In this document: piece by piece, positions 1 to 9,027 of the stretch
Numbering within the stretch: the stretch's first letter is position 1
How the letters are laid out: every line of letters starts with the position of its first letter
Source of the DNA: UBA7455 sp026713185
GTDB taxonomy: Bacteria > Pseudomonadota > Gammaproteobacteria > Pseudomonadales > Azotimanducaceae
Assembly (NCBI GenBank): GCA_963665785.1
Contig: OY762456.1
Coordinates: 4,030,001-4,094,000 of the forward strand
DNA length: 64,000 nt
Direction: 5' to 3'
The notes under the pieces: generated by a model
What the model was told of the DNA's origin: nothing
Database searches by the model: none
Seen by the model: only the letters and a program-made list of their open reading frames with translations
Program-made: the position numbers and the translations under genes

Positions 1-943
1 AGATCACAATTTCGTCGCACAATCGTTGTTGAACCAGTGCTCCGGCCAGGGTTGCTCCACATTCAAACAATACTTCATTACAATCAGATGCGCCCAGAAA
101 GGCCAGAAACACCCTCAGGTCGACTCGTCCATCTTCTCCCGGATCAATGATTTCGACTGGCGCCGGATATTTGTTCTCCGGCGGAAGGGTACAGACAATC
201 ACCGTATTCGGATCAGACAGAACCACTGACCCAGTCGGGATTCGACAATGGGAATCCAGCACATAGAGCTTTCTCTGAACAACCGCCGCGAGTTGGGCAT
301 GCTCATGGTCCATTTCTGTCGCTCTCACGTTCATGCTGGGATCATCATCAACGATGGTTTGGACACCTGTCACAATAGCCGAACTTTGCGCTCTCAATCT
401 CTGCACATCTCTGCGGGCATCCATACCAGTGATCCACCGGCTTTCACCATTGGCCAGCGCCGTTTTCCCATCAAGTGTCATGGCGAGTTTCAAGCGTACA
501 AACGGAATGCCGGACTCATGTCTTTTTATATGGCCGGGATTGAGTCGCCTGGCAGATGACGCAAGCATTGGTGTCACAACTTCTATACCGGCATCGTTAA
601 GTATTCTGAATCCCGCACCCGAGTTTTCAGGATCAGGGTCCTCCATGGCTGCCACCACGCGTTCGACACCTGCCTCAACCAGTGCACGTGCACAGGATGG
701 CGTCCTGCCCTGGAAACTGCATGGTTCCAATGTCACATAGGCAGTAGCACCGCGGGCAGAGACACCGGCATGGCGCAGAGCCATAGCCTCGGCATGTTCG
801 TCGCCGGCCTTCAGATGATACCCCTCACCAACGATCCTGCCGCTCCGGACCAACACACATCCCACTCTCGGATTGGGATGCGTCGTATAGATTCCTTTCT
901 CCGCCAGCCGGAGGGCCCGGGCAAGGTAGGTCTGATCGTTCAT
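1..943 (-). CDS. ribD: Bifunctional riboflavin deaminase/reductase RibD, 3' end outside window
   Basis: RibD carries out two steps of riboflavin synthesis in the cytosol: deamination of the pyrimidine intermediate, then NADPH-dependent reduction of its ribosyl side chain. The translated minus strand begins MNDQTYLARALRLAEKG and shows the zinc deaminase signatures HAEAMAL and PCSFQGRTPSC in the first 90 residues. The reductase part follows (FVRLKLAMTLDGKTA, then SRWITG). About 314 residues are visible; the family is usually near 360, so roughly the last 50 residues lie beyond position 1. The ATG at 941-943 overlaps the nrdR stop by four bases (ATGA), so the two are translationally coupled in the usual nrdR-ribD order. 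Identity is confident. Confidence 0.95.
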   Translation of the reverse strand, partial: MNDQTYLARALRLAEKGIYTTHPNPRVGCVLVRSGRIVGEGYHLKAGDEHAEAMALRHAGVSARGATAYVTLEPCSFQGRTPSCARALVEAGVERVVAAMEDPDPENSGAGFRILNDAGIEVVTPMLASSARRLNPGHIKRHESGIPFVRLKLAMTLDGKTALANGESRWITGMDARRDVQRLRAQSSAIVTGVQTIVDDDPSMNVRATEMDHEHAQLAAVVQRKLYVLDSHCRIPTGSVVLSDPNTVIVCTLPPENKYPAPVEIIDPGEDGRVDLRVFLAFLGASDCNEVLFECGATLAGALVQQRLCDEIVI

Positions 944-1425
944 GTCTGCTTACGGAACAGGTTTTTTCGCGGTTGCGCCTTGCCTAACCGATCAATTTCC
1001 TTCTTGAATTCCTCAACATCCTGAAAACTTCGATATACAGATGCAAACCTGACATAAGCGACATCATCCAGTTCGCGAAGTGCCTGCATGACGAGTTCGC
1101 CGACAACCCGTGTCCTGATCTCACGTTCACCTGTTTCACGCAACTGATGTTTAATACGATTGATGGTGGAATCAATGAGCTCAAGGCTTACCGGTCGCTT
1201 TTCCAGAGCTCGCAACAAACCATTTCTCAGCTTGTCCTCATCAAAGGGCTGTCGGTTGCCATTGTTCTTGATGACTCTTGGCAGCACCAGTTCCGCAGAT
1301 TCAAAAGTGGTGAATCTCTCTCCACAATTCAAACATTCACGCCGCCGCCGCACCTGGTCACCATCAGCGACAAGTCTGGAATCGATAACTTTAGTCTCAT
1401 GGTCGCTGCAAAACGGACAATGCAC
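940..1425 (-). CDS. nrdR: Transcriptional repressor NrdR
   Basis: NrdR is a zinc-ribbon and ATP-cone repressor that senses adenine nucleotides and represses ribonucleotide reductase genes by binding NrdR boxes. The 161-residue product has the N-terminal zinc ribbon (CPFC near residue 3, then CLNCGERF near residue 34). The ATP-cone follows (VIKNNGNRQPFDEDKL, then YVRFASVYRSFQDVEEF). Length and motifs match the family fully. It is the first gene of an nrdR-ribD pair; the upstream 1426-1600 stretch is AT-rich and should hold the promoter. No anomaly seen. Confidence 0.97.
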   Translation of the reverse strand: MHCPFCSDHETKVIDSRLVADGDQVRRRRECLNCGERFTTFESAELVLPRVIKNNGNRQPFDEDKLRNGLLRALEKRPVSLELIDSTINRIKHQLRETGEREIRTRVVGELVMQALRELDDVAYVRFASVYRSFQDVEEFKKEIDRLGKAQPRKNLFRKQT

Positions 1426-1599
1426 GCTTGAACCTCACTCAATAGAACCATTGGATTTTACATGTTATTATGACGATAATTGTGCCAGAGAATTATTTAA
1501 TCAGCATATATCGATTATAAATTCGTATTAATTCATGAGGCATTTACGCTGTCTATGATGGCTTGATTCTACTGGTCTCCAGAGCAGGGTCAGATCTCT

Positions 1600-1743
1600 T
1601 TACCCCACAAAAAAACGAAAGAATGCGGGTTGACGGGCTGGCAAACTGTCAATTCCCGGATTTTCACCCCAAGCTGCAATAGCGCTCTGAAGATCCTTTA
1701 TGTCATCAATATAATCTAAATATATCAATGACTTATGTTGCAT
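1600..1743 (-). CDS. Small 47-residue ORF, possible gene remnant
   Basis: A short minus-strand frame starts at the ATG on 1741-1743 and ends with TAA at 1600-1602. It reads MQHKSLIYLDYIDDIKDLQS at its N-terminus and ends ARQPAFFRFFVG. The composition looks protein-like (acidic helix, then a basic-aromatic tail), but I do not recognise a family. It sits directly beside the IS transposase, so it may be a truncated gene. Its stop codon lies inside GGGTCAGATCTCTTTACCCC, which loosely resembles the GGGGTCAGGTC repeats found at 40-60 kb. No clear ribosome-binding site was seen. Low confidence that it is expressed. Confidence 0.3.
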   Translation of the reverse strand: MQHKSLIYLDYIDDIKDLQSAIAAWGENPGIDSLPARQPAFFRFFVG

Positions 1744-1799
1744 AGATGGCCGCCATGTGGTATAAACCAACATTATCAATTTGCGACGAAAGACAATTC

Positions 1800-3275
1800 A
1801 TGGCGACCACACAAAGTATCCTCTTTTCATGGGACAATGTCGAGGCATTACCCGACCTCCAACGCCTGGAACTGGTGTTCCGGTACTTACCCGACCAGGA
1901 TATCATCGCCGCTCTACAGCAAATGCGCGGCCATGGCCGTAATGACTTCCCCGTTGCTACCATGTGGCGGGCACTCCTCGCCGGTGTTGTCTTTCAACAC
2001 GAGAGCATCGAATCCTTGTTGCGCGAACTGCGGCGCAACCCGGCCTTGCTGACGCTCTGCGAGTTCGACCCGACGCCGCTGCAAAGTCCGCCCAAAAAAG
2101 TTCTCGAACGTGTCGATGGTGTGCTCAGGGTGAACTTTGTGAGCCAACCGCAGCGCTCTACCATACCGGATAGTCACAACTTCTCCCGGTTTCTGAAGCT
2201 GGTACTGAAGATGGAGCAGAAACAAGGTTTGATCGCCGCCATGATACCGACGTTGCGGCAACAATTAATGACCGTACTGCCGGACTTTGGTGAACACCTG
2301 GGGTATGACGGTAAGGCGATTGCGAGTCATGCTACCGGGAGCAAGAATAAGAAGACCGGGAAAACCTCTGACCCGGATGCGGACTGGGGCAAGCATGAGA
2401 CCAAAGGGGTGTCGAAGGACGGCAAGCCATGGCAGAAGATAAAGACCTGGTTTGGTTATAGTCTGCATCTGATTGCCGATACTGCATACGAAATCCCGGT
2501 GGCGTTCAGCATCCAGCAGGCGTCCCGCTCGGAAAACAAAGAACTGGCGGTGCAACTGGAAACCCTGTTTACCGAGACCCCGGAACTGGGAGAGCGTTGT
2601 CAGGACTTCACGGCAGACCGTGGCTTGGATAGTACCGCCTTGAAACAGGATTTGTGGGATCAAAACCACATCCGGCCGTTGGTGGATACCGTTAAACATT
2701 GGCAGGCAGAGAAACAGGACCCCGACTACAACCCCGAGATCATCGTTACCCGGCCACTCTATCCAGACCGTGCTGATAACATCGTACATAGCGAAAAAGG
2801 GGAGGTGTTTTGTGTTTGCCCAGAGACCGGAGAGCAGCGACCGCTGGCCTTCCAGGGTTTTGAAGCGACGCGCAATACATTGAAGTATCGTTGTCCGGCC
2901 GCCGCTTACGGGCTTAAGTGTGCTGGCCGGGAAGCGTGCTACCGGCAGGCGGGTACGAAAGCGGGCGATTATGGTCGTATTGTGCGCATTAATATCGGGC
3001 AGCAGGATCGGCGTATTTTTACACCCACCCCTTATGACAGTCCTTCCTGGCGGCGAGGTTACCATCGGCGCAGTGCGCTGGAACGGATTAACAGCCGCAT
3101 AGATCAAAGCTTTGGCTTTGAGCATCACTACATCCGTGGCAAGGCGAAGATGCAGGTACGGGTCGGTCTGGCGATGGCGATCATGATGGCACTGGCATTG
3201 GGTCATGTTCAAGAAGGCCGCCCGGAACAGATGCGTTCCCTGGTCAAGCCGGTACCCTTGCTGGATACCGGATAG
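1800..3275 (+). CDS. Insertion-sequence transposase (DDE type, IS1182-like)
   Basis: The product is a DDE transposase of about 490 residues. The start MATTQSILFSWDNVEALPDL at 1800 is preferred over an in-frame ATG at 1746 because the conserved-looking N-terminus begins there. The N-terminal half (RLELVFRYLPDQDI, TMWRALLAGVVFQHESIESL) resembles the DUF772-type N-terminal domain of IS1182-like transposases. The catalytic part contains LGYDGKAIASHATG, a GYSLHLIADT strand and FTADRGLDS, followed by a C-terminal GFEHHYIRGKAKMQVRVGLA segment. The frame is full length and uninterrupted, so the element may be active. I could not define terminal inverted repeats or a target duplication. Family assignment is by resemblance only. 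Confidence 0.85.
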   Translation: MATTQSILFSWDNVEALPDLQRLELVFRYLPDQDIIAALQQMRGHGRNDFPVATMWRALLAGVVFQHESIESLLRELRRNPALLTLCEFDPTPLQSPPKKVLERVDGVLRVNFVSQPQRSTIPDSHNFSRFLKLVLKMEQKQGLIAAMIPTLRQQLMTVLPDFGEHLGYDGKAIASHATGSKNKKTGKTSDPDADWGKHETKGVSKDGKPWQKIKTWFGYSLHLIADTAYEIPVAFSIQQASRSENKELAVQLETLFTETPELGERCQDFTADRGLDSTALKQDLWDQNHIRPLVDTVKHWQAEKQDPDYNPEIIVTRPLYPDRADNIVHSEKGEVFCVCPETGEQRPLAFQGFEATRNTLKYRCPAAAYGLKCAGREACYRQAGTKAGDYGRIVRINIGQQDRRIFTPTPYDSPSWRRGYHRRSALERINSRIDQSFGFEHHYIRGKAKMQVRVGLAMAIMMALALGHVQEGRPEQMRSLVKPVPLLDTG

Positions 3276-3673
3276 CCTCTGCGCTGAGCTTTCGATCCTA
3301 CAGGCACATCAGCGGCACTCTGGCCGGGATTGCCTCTGTCTCAATACCCAACACGTCATAGAAACGACAGCTTCGCAGTCTCGTAAATGACAGAATGTCG
3401 CATTCATGGCTCATATTCTCACTTGTTTTTACCCTGGTTCAGGTTCCTGCGCTGACTTTCCGGCAGATGACGGCATGACCATCTGCTGTGAGGTGGGACT
3501 ACATCTGAAATCGGGTGGGAAATACTTGGACTGTAGCCCAGAAGTGGCCGAAAAACTCCTGAAAAACTCTACAGCGCACATGCCTCATTCATAAAATCCA
3601 CTTGTACTACCGATAATTTAGTGCAATACTCATGGCGTATTTTTTTAGAACCTGATTTAAGGGAGTTTTAATA
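3276..3673. other. Intergenic stretch between the IS transposase and the surface-protein gene
   Basis: About 400 bases. It should contain the right end of the insertion sequence, but I cannot place it. A short plus frame at 3406-3594 (MAHILTCFYPGSGSCADFP at its start, 62 residues) has four cysteines and no recognisable family, and may be fortuitous. The last 15 bases hold GGGAG seven bases upstream of the next ATG, a good ribosome-binding site. The preceding 60 AT-rich bases probably carry its promoter. Confidence 0.5.
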
Positions 3674-4885
3674 ATGATTGAACAACAAGTTACCAACCCA
3701 AATGCAGTACATTACTTTCTTGCCATGCTCTTGGGTATGGTGCTCAGTCTGGGTACTGTGACTGTCCAGGCGCAAGGTTGCGTATCCCAGGATGAAGATG
3801 ACCCCTTATGTAATCCTAATGCGGAAGTACGTGATCATGGGGATGAGATCGACGACATCAATGAGAAAATTGATGGCACCGATGGCATCAATGATAAAAT
3901 TGACGCCAATGAAAAGGCTATCGACGCCAATGCAAAGGCCATTACAGAAGGTGATGCTTCAAACAAAATGTACATCGACGCCAATGAAAAGGCTATCGAC
4001 GCCAATGCAAAGGCCATTACAGAAGGTGATGCTTCAAACAAAATGTACATCGACGCCAATGAAAAGGCTATCGACGCCAATGCAAAGGCCATTACAGAAG
4101 GTGATGCTTCAAACAAAATGTACATCGACGCCAATGAAAAGGCTATCGACGCCAATGCAAAGGCCATTACAGAAGGTGATGCTTCAAACAAAATGTACAT
4201 CGACGCCAATGAAAAGGCTATCGACGCCAATGCAAAGGCCATTACAGAAGGTGATGCTTCAAACAAAATGTACATCGACGCCAATGAAAAGGCTATCGAC
4301 GCCAATGCAAAGGCCATTACAGAAGGTGATGCTGCCAATAAAACGCTCATCGACGCCAATAAAATGGCCATTACAGATGGTGATGCTGCCAATAAAATGT
4401 ACATCGACGCCAATAAAATGGCCATCGAGTCAAACGATGCCGATATAGCGTCCAATGCTGCCGCCATCGTGGCGAACGACGGTGATATCGCCATGAATGC
4501 TCGAGGTATTGCTCATAACCTTAGAAACGTTAATACGAACATCAGCAACATCATATCGAACTCAAGCCGTATCTCGTCCAATCTGACTCAGATTATGTCG
4601 AATGCCAACAGCATTTTAATCAATGCTAATGAAATCAATCTGGTGGATGAACGTGTCAGTAAGGTTGCCGCCATGGCCTCAGCGATGACAGCTGTACCCA
4701 ACGTGGTTCCAGGTGATGGAAGTTTCTTCCTGGGTGTTGGTGTCGGTAACCATGATGGCGAATCAGCGGTTGCAGTCGGTTTGTCCGGAAGAGTGGGTGC
4801 GGATAATAACATCTACATCAATGCAGGCGCCTCCTCCAGTTCTGGTGAAACTTCTGTTCGCGCCGGCGTCGGTTGGGTCTTCTAA
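3674..4885 (+). CDS. Repeat-containing trimeric-autotransporter-like surface protein
   Basis: A 403-residue predicted exported protein. Residues 1-36 form a signal-peptide-like segment (hydrophobic LAMLLGMVLSLGTVTV, then AQG). Residues 75-224 are six tandem copies of a 25-residue unit beginning IDANEKAIDANAKAITEGDA, followed by degenerate heptad-like repeats rich in N, A and I (SNAAAIVAND, ISNIISNSSRISSN) typical of trimeric coiled-coil stalks. The last 75 residues (VSKVAAMASAMTAVPN, then GDGSFFLGVGVGNHDG and a final RAGVGWVF) resemble a YadA-type membrane anchor, with alternating residues and a terminal aromatic. The ATG is supported by GGGAG upstream. Inferred role is an outer-membrane adhesin-like stalk; no head domain is visible, so it may be a short or structural member of the family. 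Confidence 0.8.
   Translation: MIEQQVTNPNAVHYFLAMLLGMVLSLGTVTVQAQGCVSQDEDDPLCNPNAEVRDHGDEIDDINEKIDGTDGINDKIDANEKAIDANAKAITEGDASNKMYIDANEKAIDANAKAITEGDASNKMYIDANEKAIDANAKAITEGDASNKMYIDANEKAIDANAKAITEGDASNKMYIDANEKAIDANAKAITEGDASNKMYIDANEKAIDANAKAITEGDAANKTLIDANKMAITDGDAANKMYIDANKMAIESNDADIASNAAAIVANDGDIAMNARGIAHNLRNVNTNISNIISNSSRISSNLTQIMSNANSILINANEINLVDERVSKVAAMASAMTAVPNVVPGDGSFFLGVGVGNHDGESAVAVGLSGRVGADNNIYINAGASSSSGETSVRAGVGWVF
3899..4348 (+). repeat. Six tandem copies of a 75-bp coding unit
   Basis: Copies begin at 3899, 3974, 4049, 4124, 4199 and 4274. The first five differ only at the third base of the first codon (ATT in copy 1, ATC later). The sixth diverges in its last 20 bases. Period 75 equals 25 codons, so gain or loss of units keeps frame. 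The near-identity at synonymous positions points to recent expansion or ongoing homogenisation. Confidence 0.97.
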
Positions 4886-4914
4886 AGACTACTGGCGGGA
4901 CTCCCAATATCTGA

Positions 4915-4951
4915 AATAAGAAAGCCCGGCTTCAGATCGGACTTTCTTATT
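4915..4951. terminator. Bidirectional Rho-independent terminator
   Basis: A stem of about 14 pairs (AATAAGAAAGCCCG with CGGACTTTCTTATT, one G-T pair) has flanking A and T runs on both sides. It lies between the convergent surface-protein gene and radA and can serve both strands. The radA stop codon follows immediately. Confidence 0.85.
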
Positions 4952-6307
4952 TTATTTTGCGTCTATCACTGCCAGTGCATGGCTGAGTCTGGAGACACCC
5001 ACTACTTCTATTCCCTGTAAAGGTTTCCTGGGTGCATTGGCAGCCGGAACAATTGCTTTCTTAAATCCATGTTTTGCTGCTTCGTTCAGTCTTTCAATAC
5101 CATTGGGAACAGGTCGAATCTCTCCGGATAACCCTACTTCTCCAAAACAGACCAGATGTTGTGGTAATGGTCTGTCCCGGAAACTGGACATGATTGCCAG
5201 CAACAGCGCCAGGTCACTACTGGTTTCTTCTACCCGGATGCCCCCGACGGCATTGACAAAAACATCCTTGTCACCAATCTGCAACCCGCCGTGACGATGT
5301 AAAATTGCCAGTAACATGGCCAGACGATTCTGTTCAAACCCTACGCTGACCCGACGTGGATTTCCTGGAACCGAATCATCCACAAGGGCCTGTGCTTCCA
5401 CCAGTAATGGTCTGCTTCCTTCCCAAACCACCATCACGACACTGCCTGGGGACACTTCCTGTGAACGGGACAAGAATATTGCCGATGGGTTGGTGACTTC
5501 AATCATACCGCGCCCGGTCATGGCAAAGATTCCCACTTCATTCACCGCACCAAATCGATTCTTGCTACTCCTCAGCGTGCGGAAGCGATTATCCGCTACA
5601 CCATCAATCATGATGAAGGTATCGATCATATGCTCCAGTACACGAGGACCCGCCAGACTGCCCTCCTTGGTGACGTGTCCCACCAGGATGAGTACCGTGT
5701 CACAGGTTTTTGCCTGACGGATCAGTGCTGCCGCTGACTCCCGTACCTGACCTACACTACCCGGAGCAGACTCAATGGACTCGGTATACATTGCCTGAAT
5801 CGAATCGATCACACAGATTCGGGGGCTGCAACTGCGCCATGTCTCCACAATATGTTCAACATTGGTTTCCGCCATGACCTGAACTTTATCCTGTGGTAAT
5901 CCCAGGCGTCGGGCACGCATGGCAACCTGTGCCAGACTTTCTTCCCCGGTCACATAGAGTGTTGACTCATTCCCGGCAACTCGACAGATTACCTGCAGCA
6001 GCAAAGTACTTTTCCCTGCGCCCGGATTACCACTGATGAGCACTGCGGACCCGGGGACCAGGCCACCTCCCAGTACACGATCAAATTCATTAGACTCGGT
6101 CGACAGTCGAGACTGTTCTTCAATGGCCACATCTCCCAGAACCCGAAGGGCCGCAGTTTCATCCGCATATCCTCTTCGTCGGGATTCATTACCGACAACC
6201 ACCTGGCTCAAAGTATTCCAGGTTCCGCAATGATTGCACTGCCCCTGCCATTTAGGGTAGTCGGTTCCACAATCACTGCAGACGAAAACTGTTTTACTCC
6301 TGGCCAT
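4952..6307 (-). CDS. radA: DNA repair protein RadA
   Basis: RadA (Sms) is a RecA-like ATPase that drives branch migration and unwinding during recombinational repair. The 451-residue product has the N-terminal zinc finger (CSDCGTDYPKWQGQCNHC, residues 10-27), Walker A GNPGAGKST near residue 93, and the RadA-specific KNRFG motif near residue 251. A C-terminal Lon-protease-like domain follows (VNAVGGIRVEE, GEVGLSGEIRPV). Length is typical. It is followed three bases upstream on the same strand by alr; the dnaB-alr-radA order is common in gammaproteobacteria. Confidence 0.98.
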   Translation of the reverse strand: MARSKTVFVCSDCGTDYPKWQGQCNHCGTWNTLSQVVVGNESRRRGYADETAALRVLGDVAIEEQSRLSTESNEFDRVLGGGLVPGSAVLISGNPGAGKSTLLLQVICRVAGNESTLYVTGEESLAQVAMRARRLGLPQDKVQVMAETNVEHIVETWRSCSPRICVIDSIQAMYTESIESAPGSVGQVRESAAALIRQAKTCDTVLILVGHVTKEGSLAGPRVLEHMIDTFIMIDGVADNRFRTLRSSKNRFGAVNEVGIFAMTGRGMIEVTNPSAIFLSRSQEVSPGSVVMVVWEGSRPLLVEAQALVDDSVPGNPRRVSVGFEQNRLAMLLAILHRHGGLQIGDKDVFVNAVGGIRVEETSSDLALLLAIMSSFRDRPLPQHLVCFGEVGLSGEIRPVPNGIERLNEAAKHGFKKAIVPAANAPRKPLQGIEVVGVSRLSHALAVIDAK

Positions 6308-6310
6308 TGC

Positions 6311-7525
6311 TTATTCCACCGCTTCTTCAGAATCACCCACATATATACGGGTGACGCGATGACCAACCTGACACAGTAATGTATAGGCAATTGATCCCGA
6401 TGCCAGCGCGACTTCCTCAACTGGTAATCGATCACCCCAGAGAATTGCCCGTTCACTTAACTGCACTTCATCCTCATCTTCAAGCACAATACAGGTCATA
6501 TCCATAGATATACGCCCGACAATCTGACGACGTTGACCGCCCAGCAGAACACATCGCGGGTTCCCGGTTCCCCACGGATATCCATCGGCATAACCAATAG
6601 CCAGTACCGCAACACGACAGTCCACAGGAGCTGTCCACATGCTTCCATAACCCACTGATTCGCCGGCCCTGACCCGGTTGATGGCGATCACAGGTGCGTT
6701 CAGCGTCATCACTGTCTTCAGGTGAGCAGACTGCTGTCCCGGGAAAGGAGAAGCCCCATACAGCATGAGACCGGGACGTACCCAATCCGTCCTGGTCTCA
6801 GGGTGCCTGATAATCCCGGCCGAATTCGCTATTGAAACCGGTAGTCCGAATTCAGATACTCCTTTGTAAAACAATTCGACCTGCCGATGAGTGACACTGG
6901 TATCCATGTCCGCGTTCGCCAGGTGAGTCATGATTCCCAATACTTTGTACTTCCGCAATTCATGCAGTACCCGCGATAACATGTCCAGGGGGAATCCAAG
7001 CCGATTCATCCCTGATGTTACTTTGACCCAGATATTTCCGGAGAATCCGGTTCGCTTCAGTAAATCTACCTGAACCATCGAATGGACAACCACATCTGCC
7101 ATTATTTCAATGATTGTCATCAACTGCGGCTGATCAGTGAACCCCTCCAGCAACGTGATGGGATTGACAATACCCGCATCCCGCAATTGTCGAGCTTCTG
7201 AAATCCTGGCAACACCAAAAGCATCCGCATTGGCGAGCGTTCTGGCTATTTCTTCAGCTCCGTGTCCATATGCGTTTGCTTTCACAACGGCCATTACTTT
7301 GCTGTCAGGAGCCATGGCTCTTACCACAGAAAGATTGAAGGCTGCCGCATTCAGATCAATAACTGCATGGGCGCCATCGTCTAATCCTGCCTGAATGGAG
7401 TCCTGATAACCATCTGTATGATTTGCCAGCACTGCCGACATTCCGCTTCCGTTTATCTGGTTATTGTCCGGGGACTTCTCTTTTTGCGAGTTACTTTCCG
7501 GTCCCAACCAGTCAGTGTCGGTCAT
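6311..7525 (-). CDS. alr: Alanine racemase
   Basis: Alr is a pyridoxal-phosphate enzyme that interconverts L- and D-alanine to supply D-alanine for peptidoglycan. The PLP lysine motif VVKANAYGHG is present, and the catalytic tyrosine region SVGYGSMWTA lies in the second half. The start MTDTDWLGPE at 7523-7525 is chosen; it overlaps the end of dnaB by 14 bases. A further in-frame ATG up to 7588 would extend it inside dnaB and seems unlikely. The roughly 45 residues before the first conserved strand (HAVIDLNAAAFNLS) are longer than in the typical family, so a later start such as MSAVLANHTD is also possible. Confidence 0.95.
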   Translation of the reverse strand: MTDTDWLGPESNSQKEKSPDNNQINGSGMSAVLANHTDGYQDSIQAGLDDGAHAVIDLNAAAFNLSVVRAMAPDSKVMAVVKANAYGHGAEEIARTLANADAFGVARISEARQLRDAGIVNPITLLEGFTDQPQLMTIIEIMADVVVHSMVQVDLLKRTGFSGNIWVKVTSGMNRLGFPLDMLSRVLHELRKYKVLGIMTHLANADMDTSVTHRQVELFYKGVSEFGLPVSIANSAGIIRHPETRTDWVRPGLMLYGASPFPGQQSAHLKTVMTLNAPVIAINRVRAGESVGYGSMWTAPVDCRVAVLAIGYADGYPWGTGNPRCVLLGGQRRQIVGRISMDMTCIVLEDEDEVQLSERAILWGDRLPVEEVALASGSIAYTLLCQVGHRVTRIYVGDSEEAVE

Positions 7526-8924
7526 CAAGATCCTTCGGGGCTGACTGCCCGGAATCCTGGTAATCATATTCCTGGGCCATATCGTCAAACCTCGTAAATT
7601 CCCCCAGGAACGTTAGTTTCTTCCTGCCTATCGGACCATTGCGCTGTTTGAGGATGATGATTTCCGCAACCCCTTTATTTTCTGTTTCATCGTTATATAC
7701 CTCATCCCGATAGATCCCCATAATGACATCAGCATCCTGTTCGATGGCGCCCGATTCCCTGAGGTCGGACATGATGGGACGTTTATCCGGACGTTGCTCC
7801 AGACTCCGGTTAAGCTGGGAACCGGCAACCAGTGGACAATTGAATTCCTTGGCTATGGCTTTCAAAGACCGTGAGATTTCCGAGATCTCTCCCGCACGAT
7901 TTTCCACAGTGCCGGGAACTTGCATCAATTGCAGGTAATCCACCAGTATCAAACCCAATTGACCATGTTCCCGGGCAACCCGACGGGTTCTGGCACGAAT
8001 ATCATTGGGGGTCAGTGCCGCAGTGTCATCCACGAAAAGTTTGCAGTCGTTCAGAAAACTGACAGCAGAAGTCAAATTAGGCCAGTCATCATCATACAAC
8101 TGACCAGTACGGATCCTGCTTTGATCAATTCTTCCCAGGGATGACAACATTCTGAGAATCAACGAATCTGCAGGCATTTCCAGACTGAATACCAGAACTG
8201 GCAATTTCTCGGAAATAGCAGCACTCTCGGCCATGTTCATCATCAAAGAGGTCTTGCCCATGGACGGTCTGCCGGCGACGACCACCAGGTCAGCCGCCTG
8301 TAATCCTGAGGTGATCAAGTCCAGGTCCTTAAACCCGGTACTGATACCTGTCAACGCCCCTTTGGTATCATACAGTTCTTCAATTCTGGATATAGCTTTT
8401 GCCAGCAGCGGTCGAACGGCCTCCGGACCTCCACTGCTGGGTTTCTCGTCACCGATTCTGAACACTCTGGATTCCGCTTCATTGATCAGCGTTGCACTGT
8501 CCCTTCCCGCTGGATTGAAACCGCTATCGGCAATTTCCTGCCCTGCCAGAATCAGTTTTCGGATGGTGGCGCGTTCCTGAACTGTTTTCGCGTATGCCTG
8601 GATATTGGATGCTGTTGGTGTATTTTCGGCCAGATCGGATATGTAGGCCACACCACCAATGGTCTCCAGAGCATTAACATGGTCCAGGGCATCTGAAATG
8701 GTAATGACATCCAGCGGTTGATTCTTTTCAACAAGCGATTCTATACAACGGAATATGGTCCGATGGTCGCTTCGATAAAAATCATCTGCGGCAATTACCC
8801 CGGCAATATTATCCCAGGCTGATTCATCCAGCATCAAACCACCAAGAACGGATCGCTCTGCTCCAATAGAATGAGGCGGAATTTTCAGTAGTGTTTCTGT
8901 AGTGTTTTCAGACACGGTTGCCAA
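7512..8924 (-). CDS. dnaB: Replicative DNA helicase DnaB
   Basis: DnaB is the hexameric 5'-3' helicase at the replication fork. The 470-residue product has the N-terminal primase-interacting domain (IGAERSVLGGLML), Walker A AGRPSMGKTSLMMN near residue 230, Walker B LILVDYLQLM, and the C-terminal KQRNGPIGRKKL motif. Length and motifs are standard and no intein is present. It lies between rplI and alr; the 103-base gap before it on the minus strand is AT-rich and probably has its promoter. Confidence 0.98.
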   Translation of the reverse strand: MATVSENTTETLLKIPPHSIGAERSVLGGLMLDESAWDNIAGVIAADDFYRSDHRTIFRCIESLVEKNQPLDVITISDALDHVNALETIGGVAYISDLAENTPTASNIQAYAKTVQERATIRKLILAGQEIADSGFNPAGRDSATLINEAESRVFRIGDEKPSSGGPEAVRPLLAKAISRIEELYDTKGALTGISTGFKDLDLITSGLQAADLVVVAGRPSMGKTSLMMNMAESAAISEKLPVLVFSLEMPADSLILRMLSSLGRIDQSRIRTGQLYDDDWPNLTSAVSFLNDCKLFVDDTAALTPNDIRARTRRVAREHGQLGLILVDYLQLMQVPGTVENRAGEISEISRSLKAIAKEFNCPLVAGSQLNRSLEQRPDKRPIMSDLRESGAIEQDADVIMGIYRDEVYNDETENKGVAEIIILKQRNGPIGRKKLTFLGEFTRFDDMAQEYDYQDSGQSAPKDLDDRH

Positions 8925-9027
8925 GGAAAAAACTCAAGCTTCCTATATGGATCTCACATGGATCTAGCCTAAATCATCCCGGCTGAATTGAAAATATATA
9001 ATGGAAGAAAATTTCAGATTACAGTAA

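Noticed and set aside
2265..3212. A 315-residue minus-strand frame inside the IS transposase
   Set aside because: Composition is unlike a protein, and the plus-strand DDE transposase explains the region.
1690..3420. Terminal inverted repeats of the IS1182-like element
   Set aside because: I compared both flanks by eye and found only short, scattered matches, not enough to place the ends.
3899..4348. Possible CRISPR array
   Set aside because: Units are contiguous, in frame and lack spacers; they encode protein repeats.
3835..4494. A 219-residue minus-strand frame across the 75-bp repeats
   Set aside because: It is a shadow of the repeat periodicity. The plus frame has a signal peptide, a good ribosome-binding site and an anchor-like C-terminus.
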